Positions 39,335 to 48,063 of a DNA stretch of 59,022 bases are shown here, one piece after another (the first letter of the stretch is position 1; each line of letters opens with the position of its first letter). Source of the stretch: Amycolatopsis sacchari (GTDB lineage Bacteria; Actinomycetota; Actinomycetes; Mycobacteriales; Pseudonocardiaceae); NCBI RefSeq assembly GCF_900114035.1, contig NZ_FORP01000033.1, positions 1 to 59,022 of the forward strand, given 5' to 3'. Position numbers and translations under genes: made by a program. The notes below the pieces were generated by a model. That model was not told the DNA's origin. It saw only the letters and a list, made by a program, of their open reading frames with translations, and ran no database searches.

Positions 39335-42298
39335 GTGTGCGATCCTGGATTCGTGGCGGAGATCGAGCGCGCCCGCCGGTTGCTGGGCCGGGTCACGGCG
39401 GGGATCCCGGAGTCGGCGAACCCGGTGACGCACGTGGCCGAGCAGCCGGCTCGGCGGGCCCGCTGCGTGGACTGGCCCGAGTGGGCCGACGCGGACGTGG
39501 TCGCCGCGCTCCGCAAGTGCGGGGTGGACCAGCCGTGGGCGCACCAGATCGAGGCCGCGTCCCTCGCGCACGCGGGCCGCAACGTCGTGATCTCGACCGG
39601 CACGGCGTCGGGCAAGTCGCTGGCGTACCAGCTGCCGGTGCTGTCGGACCTGGTCGAGGACGAGAAGGCGTGCGCGCTCTACTTGTCGCCGACGAAGGCG
39701 CTGGGTGCCGACCAGTTGCGTTCGGTGTCGGAGCTGGAAATCGCGGGAGTGCGGGCGGCGTCCTATGACGGGGACACGCCGATGGCGGAGCGGGACTGGG
39801 TGCGGGCGCACGCGCGGTGGGTGTTCACGAACCCGGACATGCTGCACCGCGGCATCCTCGCCTCGCACGCGCGGTGGTCGCGGTTGTTCCGGAAGCTGAA
39901 GTACGTCGTCGTCGACGAGTGCCACGGCTATCGCGGCGTATTCGGGTCGCACGTGGCGTTGTTGTTGCGGCGGCTGCAGCGGGTGGCGCGGTATTACGGG
40001 TCGTCGCCGGTGTTCGTGCTGGCGTCCGCGACGACGGCTTCGCCCGCGGAGTTCGCGTCACGCCTGATCGGGCAGGAATGCGAGGCGGTGACGGAGGACG
40101 CGTCGCCGCGTGGGGCGCGGACGGTCGCGTTGTGGGAACCGCCGCTGCTGGAGGACTTTTCGGGGGAGAACGGGGCGCCGGTGCGCCGGTCCGCGGGGGC
40201 CGAGGCGGGGCGGATCCTGGCGGAGCTGGTGGTGGAGGGCGCACGCACGCTGGCTTTCGTGCGGTCGCGGCGCGGCGCGGAGCTGACGGCGCTGGGTGCG
40301 CGGCGGATTCTGTCCGAAGTGGACCCGACGTTGGCGGAGCAGGTCGCGGCGTACCGCGCGGGTTTTCTGCCGGAGGAGCGCCGGAAGCTGGAGCGCGCGT
40401 TGCTGTCCGGTGAGCTGCTGGGCGTGGCGACGACGAACGCGCTGGAGCTGGGTGTGGACATCGCGGGGCTGGACGCGGTGGTGCTGGCGGGTTATCCGGG
40501 CACGCTCGCGTCGTTCTGGCAGCAGGCGGGTCGCGCGGGCCGGTCGGGTGACGAAGCGCTGGTGGTCTTCGTCGCGCGCGACGATCCGCTGGACACGTAC
40601 CTGGTGCACCACCCGGCGGCGATCCTGGAGCGCCCGGTGGAGACGGCGGTGCTGGATCCCGCGAACCCGTACGTGCTGGCGCCGCAGCTGGCGTGTGCGG
40701 CGGCAGAGTTGCCGCTGACGGCGCAGGAGCTGGACACGTTCGGCGGGGACGCGGCGCGAGGCGTCCTGGACGCGCTGGTGGCGGACAAGGTGCTGCGCCG
40801 GCGACCGAGCGGCTGGTACTGGACGTCGCGGGACAGGCCGCAGTACGAGGTCGACATCCGTGGGTCCGGTGGGGACCAGATCGCGGTGGTCGAGGCGGAC
40901 ACGTCGCGGTTGCTGGGCACGGTCGACCCGGGTTCGGCGTGCGCGACGGTGCACCCGGGGGCGGTGTACCTGCACCAGGGGTCGTCGTACGTGGTGGACG
41001 AGCTGGATCTCGAGGCCGGGGTGGCGTTGGTGCACGCGGAGGACCCGGAGTGGACGACGTCGGCGCGCGAGCTGGCGGACATCAGCGTCCTGGCCGTGCA
41101 GGAGCGGGTGGACTACGGCGGCGTAACGGTCTGCTTGGGCGACGTGGCGGTGACTTCGCAGGTGGTGGGTTACCTGCGCCGCCGTCCTTCTGGGGAAATC
41201 CTGGACCAGGTGGCGCTCGACCTGCCCGCCCAGCGCCTGGAAACCCGCGCGGTCTGGTACACGATCTCGGATGAGCTCCTCGAGGGCGCCCGGATGGCGG
41301 CCGAGCCCGAGGCGGGAAGGGCGGTGGCGGGAGCCGAGGCCCAGCGGCCGGCGGCGGGAGCCGAGGCCCGGCGGCCGACGGCGGGACGGCCGGCGGCGGA
41401 AGCCGAGGCCCAGCGGCCGGTGGCGGCTGGGGAGGCGGGACGGCCGGTGGCGGGAGCCGAGGCGCGACGGGCGGTGGCGGCTGGGGAGGTGCGTGCTGGG
41501 GTGGCCGCGAGGCTCGCCGACGGGGTCGGCGAGGCCAGGAGCGGCGAGGCTGCGGCTGGGCGCGGCGGGGCCGCCGCCCGGAGCGACGGGGCTTTGCCCG
41601 GCAGCGGTGAAACTCCGGCCGGGAGCGGCGCCCGTGCGGTTGAAGCCAACCGACGTTCGGCGGGAATCGGCGGACTCGCGGCGGAGGACGGCGTACCTGC
41701 GGTCGCTGCGGGCACGGACCCGGCCGAGACCGGCGAGCGGCTGACGGGAACCGGCGAGCGTCCTATCGGAACCGGCGCGCGTTCGGCGGGGAACGGCGGG
41801 GATCCGGCCGAGACCGGGGCGCCTCCGGTGAGGACTGGCGGGGGAAGTGGCAGGACGCCGGGGGGCGCTGGGCTGGAGCCCGCGCGCATCCCCGGCGCCC
41901 TGCATGCCGCCGAGCACGCGGCGATCGGCCTGCTACCGCTCTTCGCTACGTGCGACCGCTGGGACATCGGCGGGGTGTCGACCGCGCTGCACGCTGACAC
42001 CGGGGAGGCGACGGTGTTCGTGCATGATGGCCATCCCGGAGGCGCGGGATTCGCCGATCGCGGTTTTGCCGCTCTGGTCCCTTGGCTGGCCGCTACGCGG
42101 GAGGCCATTGTCTCCTGCGAGTGCCCGGCGGGATGCCCGTCCTGTGTGCAGTCACCGAAGTGCGGGAACGGCAACGACCCACTGGACAAGGCGGGGGCGG
42201 TGGCTGTACTGGACACCGTGCTCGGGGCGGTGCGTCAGCACGGGAGCCGGTACGGCCACGTGGAGGTTCAGGCCGCGGACACCGCCGCGACGAGCTGA
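39335..42298 (+). CDS. DEAD/DEAH-box helicase with DUF1998 zinc domain and large low-complexity insert
   Basis: A protein of 987 aa, homologous to Rv3649 and related to MrfA/YprA repair helicases. Walker A TGTASGKS is at 88-95, the DECH box at 194-197, and the C-terminal helicase domain with TNALELGVDIAGLD and QQAGRAGRSG follows. The DUF1998 region starts near 570 and ends with CxC..GCPSC..KC (about 928-945), likely one zinc. Residues about 651-851 are an Ala/Gly/Arg/Glu repeat-rich insert placed between YTISDELL and IPGALHAAEHA, positions that should be adjacent. GTG 39335 is used; GTG 39353 is also possible. Neither has a ribosome site. Confidence 0.92.
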   Translation: MCDPGFVAEIERARRLLGRVTAGIPESANPVTHVAEQPARRARCVDWPEWADADVVAALRKCGVDQPWAHQIEAASLAHAGRNVVISTGTASGKSLAYQLPVLSDLVEDEKACALYLSPTKALGADQLRSVSELEIAGVRAASYDGDTPMAERDWVRAHARWVFTNPDMLHRGILASHARWSRLFRKLKYVVVDECHGYRGVFGSHVALLLRRLQRVARYYGSSPVFVLASATTASPAEFASRLIGQECEAVTEDASPRGARTVALWEPPLLEDFSGENGAPVRRSAGAEAGRILAELVVEGARTLAFVRSRRGAELTALGARRILSEVDPTLAEQVAAYRAGFLPEERRKLERALLSGELLGVATTNALELGVDIAGLDAVVLAGYPGTLASFWQQAGRAGRSGDEALVVFVARDDPLDTYLVHHPAAILERPVETAVLDPANPYVLAPQLACAAAELPLTAQELDTFGGDAARGVLDALVADKVLRRRPSGWYWTSRDRPQYEVDIRGSGGDQIAVVEADTSRLLGTVDPGSACATVHPGAVYLHQGSSYVVDELDLEAGVALVHAEDPEWTTSARELADISVLAVQERVDYGGVTVCLGDVAVTSQVVGYLRRRPSGEILDQVALDLPAQRLETRAVWYTISDELLEGARMAAEPEAGRAVAGAEAQRPAAGAEARRPTAGRPAAEAEAQRPVAAGEAGRPVAGAEARRAVAAGEVRAGVAARLADGVGEARSGEAAAGRGGAAARSDGALPGSGETPAGSGARAVEANRRSAGIGGLAAEDGVPAVAAGTDPAETGERLTGTGERPIGTGARSAGNGGDPAETGAPPVRTGGGSGRTPGGAGLEPARIPGALHAAEHAAIGLLPLFATCDRWDIGGVSTALHADTGEATVFVHDGHPGGAGFADRGFAALVPWLAATREAIVSCECPAGCPSCVQSPKCGNGNDPLDKAGAVAVLDTVLGAVRQHGSRYGHVEVQAADTAATS

Positions 42299-42891
42299 GC
42301 CCGGTCCGCGGCAGCGGACTGGTCGAGAGCGCGGATGAGGACCGAGTGCACGACATCGGCCTCCGGCAGACGCCAGCTCCACACGTCGGGCCGGACGCGC
42401 CAGTGCACGACACCGTGCTGGAACGGGGTGGGCGGCAGCGGGATCCAGCTGCCCTCACCGTGCCACCGCACCTCACCGCTGGTGGCGAGCTGCTCGGGGA
42501 GGTTGCCTGCCACCGTGGTCAGGAACAGCCAGCGACCGTCCGGCGTCGCGACGATCGGCGCGGGGTGACCGGTCGCGCGGAGCAGACGCGCGGCGCGCTT
42601 GCCCAGCTCGACGTCGACCTCGACCGCGTCCAGCACCAAGCCCGTGCCGACCAGCAGGCTGTACGGGTTGCCGCTCCACCACTGCGCGACCTCGCCCGGG
42701 TGGGCGCCGAGCCGGTCGGCCCAGTCGTGGTGCACCGGCACCGGTCCCGACCACGCCTCGGCACCGGCCTCGTTCGCCGGAACCGTGCCGGGCAGCACCG
42801 GCCACCCGTGCCAGGCGAGTCCGATCGCCTCGGCACGCAGCTCGATGCGGAACGCGTCCCGCCAGCTATCCGACCAATCCGTGTCCAACAT
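42268..42891 (-). CDS. Prim-pol-like (bifunctional primase/polymerase N-terminal domain) protein
   Basis: A protein of 207 aa. It resembles stand-alone actinobacterial proteins with a Prim-Pol-type fold: FRIELRAEAIGLAWHGWPVLPG, WWSGNPYSLLVGTG, LDAVEVDVELG, TPDGRWLFLTT and WIPLPPTPFQHGVVHW. The EVDVE sequence may be a remnant of the DxD catalytic site. Whether it has polymerase activity is unknown. The ATG at 42891 starts it. It overlaps the convergent helicase gene by 31 bp, and the 350 bp upstream (42892-43241) hold no gene. Confidence 0.65.
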   Translation of the reverse strand: MLDTDWSDSWRDAFRIELRAEAIGLAWHGWPVLPGTVPANEAGAEAWSGPVPVHHDWADRLGAHPGEVAQWWSGNPYSLLVGTGLVLDAVEVDVELGKRAARLLRATGHPAPIVATPDGRWLFLTTVAGNLPEQLATSGEVRWHGEGSWIPLPPTPFQHGVVHWRVRPDVWSWRLPEADVVHSVLIRALDQSAAADRAQLVAAVSAA

Positions 42892-43241
42892 CCGTCAACA
42901 ACTCCTCGTTCGCTCCACCGCCCGCGGTGGCTTTCTGATCTCAATAAACGGCAATTTGCAGAGTGCCGGAAGTGGGCGCTCGACAACCGGCCGCTCCGGA
43001 ACGACGAGTGAACGTCGCACCACCGCCCGCGCTGAAGGCCCGCTGTCGATCACCGCGCGACGACCAACGGCATCGAGGCTTGTCCCCCGATCGTGAGCCA
43101 TCACACACTTCTTCCTTGCCCTACAAGGGGTTTCACGCCCTCGACCACCACTCGTCCCGTTCGGCCACCCGACCGCTCGCCGCTCGGGACCGACCGTCCA
43201 TCCGCTGCCGCGGTGATTCCGTTCGCCGCGGCAGATGCCGC
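42892..43241. other. Gene-free stretch between the prim-pol-like gene and the Tad cluster
   Basis: Both flanking genes are on the minus strand. The region includes a perfect CCACCGC-cc-GCGGTGG hairpin (42915-42930) followed by CTTTCT, and locally lower GC around 42938-42960. Open frames that cross it (for example 42963-43703 plus) are unconvincing shadows of the Tad genes. It presumably holds the Tad operon terminator and the promoter of the prim-pol-like gene. Confidence 0.5.
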
Positions 43242-43580
43242 TCATCGCGCCGCCGGTCCCGCCCTCGCCCGCGCCGAAAGGCTTCCCCAGGCGCCCGGTA
43301 CGTCGGCCTCCACTTCGACGAGCGCATCCCACTCCTCGAAACGGCAGACGACGAGCCGGACCCCCATCCGCCTGCTCACGGCCTCCGCGGCCTGGCACGC
43401 GAGATCGCCTTGTTCGGCGCGTCCCGCCGCGGCGAGCGCCGCGAGATCCGCGGCCGCGGCGGCCTGGTGCCGGGTCACGATCACCGAGCCGAGCGAGAAC
43501 AGCAGCCCCGCGGTGGCCACCAGCGCGGTGGTGGCCACCGCCGTCCAGACCGTCGCCACGCCCCTGTCATCCCGGAGCAT
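43242..43580 (-). CDS. TadE/TadG-like pseudopilin helicase-cluster protein (Rv3654c-like)
   Basis: A protein of 112 aa. DDRGVATVWTAVATTALVATAGLLF is a TadE/G-type hydrophobic N-terminus, followed by DLAALAAAGRAEQG..CQAAE, the typical Flp-associated pattern seen in Rv3654c-type proteins. It is probably a minor subunit or secreted component of the Tad pilus. The ATG at 43580 overlaps the preceding TadE gene by 14 bp. It is the last gene of the operon. Confidence 0.8.
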   Translation of the reverse strand: MLRDDRGVATVWTAVATTALVATAGLLFSLGSVIVTRHQAAAAADLAALAAAGRAEQGDLACQAAEAVSRRMGVRLVVCRFEEWDALVEVEADVPGAWGSLSARARAGPAAR

Positions 43581-43935
43581 CGGGAACTCCAGGCTCGAGC
43601 AGTGCGTAAGCGCGCCCCCGCAGGTGGACGCCGGGAAGCAGGCCGCCGATCGGTTCGGCCGCCACCTCGACCACGACCTCCTCTCCCGTCGCCTCGATGG
43701 TGATCCGCGCTCCCACGGGGGCGATCCGCGCCGCGGCCATCTCGGCGCCGGTCCGGTCTCCTCGGGCAGCGAGACGAGCCGCCTCACCTGCCGCGTCGGT
43801 GCACCGCACTTGCCCGACCACCGCGACGAGGCCGGCGAGCAGCAAACCGAACACGAGCGTCAGCGCGGTGAGAGCGATCGCTGCCTCGACGGTGACAGCG
43901 CCACGATCCCGCTCATGAGTCGCCGTTCCGGTCAT
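43567..43935 (-). CDS. TadE-like pseudopilin (Rv3655c-like)
   Basis: A protein of 122 aa. ERDRGAVTVEAAIALTALTLVFGLLLAGLV is the TadE N-terminal signature with a Glu (VEAAIA) at the +5-like position. The remainder (QVRCTDAAGEAARLAARGD) matches actinobacterial TadE proteins. It is likely a pilus-associated minor pilin. The start codon (43933-43935) overlaps the pilin stop by one base (TGATG). Confidence 0.85.
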   Translation of the reverse strand: MTGTATHERDRGAVTVEAAIALTALTLVFGLLLAGLVAVVGQVRCTDAAGEAARLAARGDRTGAEMAAARIAPVGARITIEATGEEVVVEVAAEPIGGLLPGVHLRGRAYALLEPGVPDAPG

Positions 43936-44162
43936 CAGGTCTTCAACGACAGCGAACTCATGATCAGGTTGGTCAGGATCGAGACCACCGTGTCACCGCT
44001 CAGGATGCTGTAGAGGACTGCCGCTATCGCCGCCGCGGCCACGGTGCCGATCGCGTATTCGACGGTGCTCATCCCGTCGTCCGCCTTCGTGAAGGGGCGG
44101 AGCCAGCGACGCCACCAGCGGATCTTGCGCTGGCTGTGACGCCCGGTTGCCTGCCAGTACAT
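43935..44162 (-). CDS. Flp/DUF4244-type pilin
   Basis: A protein of 75 aa, the major pilin candidate of the Tad system. A basic leader (KIRWWRRWLRPFTKADDG) ends in Gly30, the prepilin-peptidase cleavage position, followed by MSTVEYAIGT with Glu35 at +5. A hydrophobic stretch (AAAAIAAVLYSIL) forms the rod-forming helix, and the mature part is short. No prepilin peptidase gene is in this window. ATG start at 44162. Confidence 0.9.
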   Translation of the reverse strand: MYWQATGRHSQRKIRWWRRWLRPFTKADDGMSTVEYAIGTVAAAAIAAVLYSILSGDTVVSILTNLIMSSLSLKT

Positions 44163-44201
44163 GCCTGGGTCCTTTCCGTAGTTGTTCGAGTAGCGGTTGG
44201 T

Positions 44202-44762
44202 TCAGGTGAACTGGCTTACGAGCCCGAGTACGACCGGTGCCACCCCGAAGCAGAGGAAGGCGGGGAGGAAACACAGCGCGAGCGGCCCGGCGATGAGCAC
44301 CCCGGCTCGCTGGGCCTTGGCCTCCGCCTCGTCAACCAGTGCGGCCCGGAGCCGGTCCGCCAGTTCTTCCGCGACATCCGCGAGCGCACTTCCCGAGCGC
44401 GCCGTGCGCTCAGCTGCTCTCGCGAGCTCCGCGGTGCCCGGACCGGCTCGCGCCGGCGCCCATGCTTCGGCGGGAGAGGCACCGAGGCGCAACAGGTTCG
44501 CGGTCGCTCGCAGAGCGTCGGCGTCGGGACCAGTCAGATCTCCGGTGACCGCGGACAACGCCGTCGGAATCGGCAGCCCCGCACGCAGACAGGCGGCGAA
44601 CAGGTCCCACGTTCCTGCGAGGCACACGGGCCTGGACCGGCGCTTCCGCAGTCGAGGAAGACTCGAAGGCTTCGGGCGGCGGCCGAGAGACGACGTGTAC
44701 TTCCTCCGTGCGGGCAGTACCAGCAGGGCAGCGGCCACGAGGGCGAGACTCGCGCTGTTCAT
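44202..44762 (-). CDS. tadC: TadC-like secretion platform protein (type II/IV F domain)
   Basis: A protein of 186 aa, shorter than TadC of proteobacteria but typical of actinobacterial Rv3657c-like proteins. The N-terminal hydrophobic segment, the LAGTWDLFAACLRAGLPI..AL stretch of the F domain and a C-terminal pair of membrane segments (GVLIAGPLALCFLPAFLCFG) are visible. It should form the inner-membrane platform with TadB. The ATG at 44762 overlaps the tadB stop (ATGA). Confidence 0.85.
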   Translation of the reverse strand: MNSASLALVAAALLVLPARRKYTSSLGRRPKPSSLPRLRKRRSRPVCLAGTWDLFAACLRAGLPIPTALSAVTGDLTGPDADALRATANLLRLGASPAEAWAPARAGPGTAELARAAERTARSGSALADVAEELADRLRAALVDEAEAKAQRAGVLIAGPLALCFLPAFLCFGVAPVVLGLVSQFT

Positions 44763-45532
44763 CGCGCCACTCCAAGCCTCGTCAGACGCTCGCTCCAGAC
44801 GACCCCGGCCAGGAGCAGTACCGAGCCGAGCATGAGGACGACCTGCCCCGGCGGGGTGGCGACGAGGACGTGCAGGGGATGCGCTCCGATCGCCTCTCCG
44901 AGCAGCACCCCGACCACGGGCAGGATCGCGAGTACGACGGCGCTGGCTCGTGGCCCAGCCATGTTCGCGTCGGCTCTCGTCATGAAGCGGGCCTGGGCGA
45001 CGACGTCCCGCCGGACGGCGTCGAGCAACTCGGCGAGCGGCAGCCCGTGCCGCCGGCTGAGCGTCCAGGCTTGTGCGACCTGGTCGTGCGGTTCCGCGCC
45101 CCGAGGAAGGTCGACGGCGAACCGCGCCGAGACAGCCAGCGCACGCAACGCCGGCGCGACCGGGGCCGGAGCATCGCGGGCAGCTCGCTCGGCAGCGGTG
45201 ACCGCCGAGACACCGCTGCGGAGCTCGGCCACGAGGGCCTGGAGCGCTTCTGCCATTGAATTCGCGGTCGTCACCTCGGCCCGGAATCGCTTCCGCGCCT
45301 TCCGGTGGCAGTGCACGGCCAGCACCAGCAATGCCGCTCCCACGCCGCCCACAGGCCCCGACAGCGCGACGACCGGCACCACCGCAAGTGCCACCAACCA
45401 GCGTCGATCCAGAGTGGCGGAGCGCCGACGCGGCTCGACGCGCGTGAGCGCGGCAAGGCGAGCTTTGGGCGGTCTGATCGCGGGCCACAGCAAAAGGGCG
45501 GCGGCCACACAAACCAGCATCACGTCCGGCAT
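44759..45532 (-). CDS. tadB: TadB-like secretion platform protein
   Basis: A protein of 257 aa. N-terminal membrane segments (MLVCVAAALLLWPAI and WLVALAVVPVVALSG) precede a cytoplasmic F-domain (AEALQALVAELRSGVSAVTA through LPLAELLDAVRRD), followed by C-terminal helices (VVLAILPVVGVLLGEAIG). It is the counterpart of Rv3658c. The ATG at 45532 follows a GGAGGGGGAG site and lies inside the 3' end of tadA (13-bp overlap), showing tight coupling. Confidence 0.88.
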   Translation of the reverse strand: MPDVMLVCVAAALLLWPAIRPPKARLAALTRVEPRRRSATLDRRWLVALAVVPVVALSGPVGGVGAALLVLAVHCHRKARKRFRAEVTTANSMAEALQALVAELRSGVSAVTAAERAARDAPAPVAPALRALAVSARFAVDLPRGAEPHDQVAQAWTLSRRHGLPLAELLDAVRRDVVAQARFMTRADANMAGPRASAVVLAILPVVGVLLGEAIGAHPLHVLVATPPGQVVLMLGSVLLLAGVVWSERLTRLGVAR

Positions 45533-46728
45533 GACTCCCCCTCCGCTTCCTGGAGGAGCCCGCCCTGGCAGAAGCGGACTCCGCGGCCTTTCAGCAGGCT
45601 GGTCAGGAGAACTCGGCGCTTCGTCCAGCTGCCGTTCGACCAAACCGGCAGTACGCGGACATCGCCGTTGTCTTCCCGGGTCAGAACCCCGATTTCGGCC
45701 AGGCGCCTGCCGGCACCGTCCCGGCGCATGTGCAGGACCACCTGCACGGCCGCGGCGAGCTGGCTGTGCAGGGCATCGCGGGACAGACCTCCCAGTGCCG
45801 CCAACGCTTCGAGGCGAGCGGGCACCTCCGACGGAGAGTTCGCGTGTACGGTGCACGCGCCCCCTTCATGGCCCGTGTTGAGCGCGTTGAGCAACTCACA
45901 GACTTCACGTCCGCGGACCTCGCCGACCACCAGCCGATCCGGCCGCATGCGCAGCGCCTGCCGCACGAGATCGCGCAGGGTTATCTCACCGGCGCCCTCG
46001 ATGTTGGGCGGACGGGCGATCAGACGGACGAATTGCGGGTGTTCCGGCTGCAACTCGCCCGCGTCCTCGACGGAAACGATGCGCTCCTGCGGCGCGACGG
46101 CGCCGAGCATGGCCGCCAGCAGCGTGCTCTTGCCCGCCCCGGTCGCGCCGGTGACCAGGAACGCCAGCCGGGTGTCGACGACGGCTTTGACTAGTGCGGC
46201 GCCCGCGGTGTCGAAGGTGCCGAGCGTCCTCAGTGTCTCGAGGTCGTGCACCGCGGGCCGCAGGACCCGGAGCGAGATGCACGTGCCATCCGCCGCCACG
46301 GGCGGTAGCACAGCGTGCAGGCGGACCCGTCCGCGTGGCCCGCTGCCGGGCAGCCAACCGTCCACATAGGGCTGCGCGTCGTCGAGCCTCCGGCCCGCCG
46401 CGAGCGCCAGCCGTTGTGCCAGCCTGCGAACAGCTTCCTCGTCGGGAAACCGGATATCCGTGCGCCGCAAGCCTTCCGGGCCGTCCGCCCACACCTCGTC
46501 AGGCGCTGTCACGAGCACGTCGGTGGTGCTTCCTTCGCTGAGCAAGGACTCCAGCGGGCCGACTCCGGTGAACTCGTGGCGAAGCACCCGGAGCGCGTCG
46601 AGCACTTCCCCGTGGCCGACCGGACGGCCGGCCTCCGCACGCACGGCTTCCGCGAGCGCCATCGGGTCCGTCGGGGCGCCGCTGCCCGCGAGCCGGAGAC
46701 GGACGCGCTCCAGCAACTCCCCCTTCAC
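45520..46728 (-). CDS. tadA: TadA-family pilus assembly ATPase
   Basis: A protein of 402 aa, the CpaF/TadA secretion ATPase that powers pilus assembly. Walker A GATGAGKST is at 194-202; the Asp box, DLVRQALRMRPDRLVVGEVRG (His/Walker B region) and the TGHEG..CTVHANS motif follow in order. The GTG at 46728 overlaps the stop of the upstream Ssd/CpaE gene as GTGA; an upstream ATG at 46755 would add nine residues. It is the counterpart of Rv3659c. Confidence 0.94.
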   Translation of the reverse strand: MKGELLERVRLRLAGSGAPTDPMALAEAVRAEAGRPVGHGEVLDALRVLRHEFTGVGPLESLLSEGSTTDVLVTAPDEVWADGPEGLRRTDIRFPDEEAVRRLAQRLALAAGRRLDDAQPYVDGWLPGSGPRGRVRLHAVLPPVAADGTCISLRVLRPAVHDLETLRTLGTFDTAGAALVKAVVDTRLAFLVTGATGAGKSTLLAAMLGAVAPQERIVSVEDAGELQPEHPQFVRLIARPPNIEGAGEITLRDLVRQALRMRPDRLVVGEVRGREVCELLNALNTGHEGGACTVHANSPSEVPARLEALAALGGLSRDALHSQLAAAVQVVLHMRRDGAGRRLAEIGVLTREDNGDVRVLPVWSNGSWTKRRVLLTSLLKGRGVRFCQGGLLQEAEGESCRT

Positions 46729-47795
46729 GCCGCCACCTCGTGCGGGCGAGCCCATTGGCGTGCCGCCGCGAGCACGATCCGGGCGGCGGTGATCAGCGGG
46801 CTCCGCGGACGAGGCACGAACTCCCCGCGTTCCAAGTGACGGTCGAGGTACCGCTCCGGGGCCATCGACGTCAACAGGGGAATGCCGATGTGCTCGGCCG
46901 CGTCCTGCGGCATGAGCCCGTCCGGCGCGGGACCGCGGACCACGAGCCGTACCTTGTCCACGCCCAGTCCCTCGACCACACGCCGCGCGGCCGCACACGC
47001 CCGCACCTCGGCAGGCACCACGAGTGCGATCAGATCCGCCCGCTGGACGGCGGCCCTGCCCGCCGCGTTCAGGTGCCGTGGCAGATCGCAGACCACCGCC
47101 ATCCCCGCGCGGCGACCTGCGTCCACAACGGACGCCACGGCCTGGCTCGTCGGCCCATCACCCTTGCGGTCACAGGAGACGAAGGGGAACCGCCCGAGCC
47201 GATGCCGGTGCTCGGGCAACGCCGAGCGCAGCGCCTCGATGGGAACGCGGCCGCCGTCGAAGCACAGCGCGGGCCAACGTGCGCCTTCCGCCGCGTCCGC
47301 CGCGAGCACGAGATCGAGCCCGCCACCCAGCTGGTCACAGTCGACCAGCAGCGCACCGTCCTGCCCGGCAGCCATGCCGAGCGCCGAGGCGAACACCGAA
47401 GCGCCCGCACCACCGCGACCGCCGATCACACCCACCACGCAACCACCCGGCACACCCGGCCCCTCCGCGACGTCGGCCAGCGCACCGACGAGTACCGGCT
47501 CGGCATCGGGCAGGGACAGCACCTCCTCCACTCCGGCCGCGAAAGCACTCGCCCAGGTACTTTTGCTCGGTTCGCCCTTCGTGACGAGGAAGACCTTCGC
47601 CCGCGGGGGCAATCCGACCTCGCCTTCCACGACCTCCTCGTCGATGAGCACCAACGGCGCCCTCGCCCACGCGGCGCCCGCCGAAGCCAGGTCCGGTGCG
47701 CGCTCGACGGCGCACCCCACCGCGGCGGCGAGCCGCAGGACTTCGTCGAGCAGTGCCTCGTCGGACACGATCACGAGCGGACGGACGTCGGTCAT
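46725..47795 (-). CDS. ssd: CpaE/TadZ-like septum-site (Ssd) protein
   Basis: A protein of 356 aa, related to Rv3660c (Ssd), a MinD/ParA-class protein of the TadZ/CpaE group that can place pili or influence septum formation. The N-terminal ~110 aa resemble a receiver-like domain. The deviant Walker A reads GGRGGAGAS (about 124-132), without the KGG..GKT lysines, so ATPase activity is doubtful; this is also the case for other Ssd proteins as far as I recall. VDCDQLGGGLDLV and VCDLPRHLN match the family. It is the first gene of the Tad operon. ATG start at 47795. Confidence 0.88.
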   Translation of the reverse strand: MTDVRPLVIVSDEALLDEVLRLAAAVGCAVERAPDLASAGAAWARAPLVLIDEEVVEGEVGLPPRAKVFLVTKGEPSKSTWASAFAAGVEEVLSLPDAEPVLVGALADVAEGPGVPGGCVVGVIGGRGGAGASVFASALGMAAGQDGALLVDCDQLGGGLDLVLAADAAEGARWPALCFDGGRVPIEALRSALPEHRHRLGRFPFVSCDRKGDGPTSQAVASVVDAGRRAGMAVVCDLPRHLNAAGRAAVQRADLIALVVPAEVRACAAARRVVEGLGVDKVRLVVRGPAPDGLMPQDAAEHIGIPLLTSMAPERYLDRHLERGEFVPRPRSPLITAARIVLAAARQWARPHEVAA

Positions 47796-47890
47796 CGCTA
47801 CCCCCAGGAAAGCGGTTCACGGGAAGGAAATCGAGTTGGGAACAGCCTTGCCCGGCGGAGCGGGGAAGGACAAGAAGGAGTTGGGCAGGC

Positions 47891-47917
47891 TGTGGACAAC
47901 CGGGGTGTTGTGGACAA
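47891..47917 (-). promoter_or_regulatory. Pair of perfect DnaA-box 9-mers
   Basis: TGTGGACAA occurs at 47891-47899 and 47909-47917, 18 bp start to start. Its complement TTGTCCACA is the preferred DnaA box of high-GC actinobacteria. They lie 96-122 bp upstream of the Ssd/CpaE start codon. They could link Tad/Ssd expression to DnaA or titrate DnaA; this is inference. Confidence 0.55.
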
Positions 47918-47996
47918 CTCGCTGGATCGTGATTCACCCCGCACAGGATTCGCACTGATGGGCGAAATCAACAGGAGTGTCCCGACCAGGGAAGAG

Positions 47997-48063
47997 GCGA
48001 CCCCCGCCAGGGGGGAGGGGCGGGGGTCGCCGGGGGTTCAGCCCCGGGGGGTCGGGCTGAACC
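47997..48063. repeat. Two adjacent perfect GC-rich hairpins
   Basis: Hairpin 1: GCGACCCCCGCC (47997-48008) pairs with GGCGGGGGTCGC (48019-48030). Hairpin 2: GGTTCAGCCC (48035-48044) pairs with GGGCTGAACC (48054-48063). Both lie between divergent gene starts and lack a following T-run, so they are not ordinary terminators. They could be a leader structure of the HAD gene or a REP-like insertion. Confidence 0.7.
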
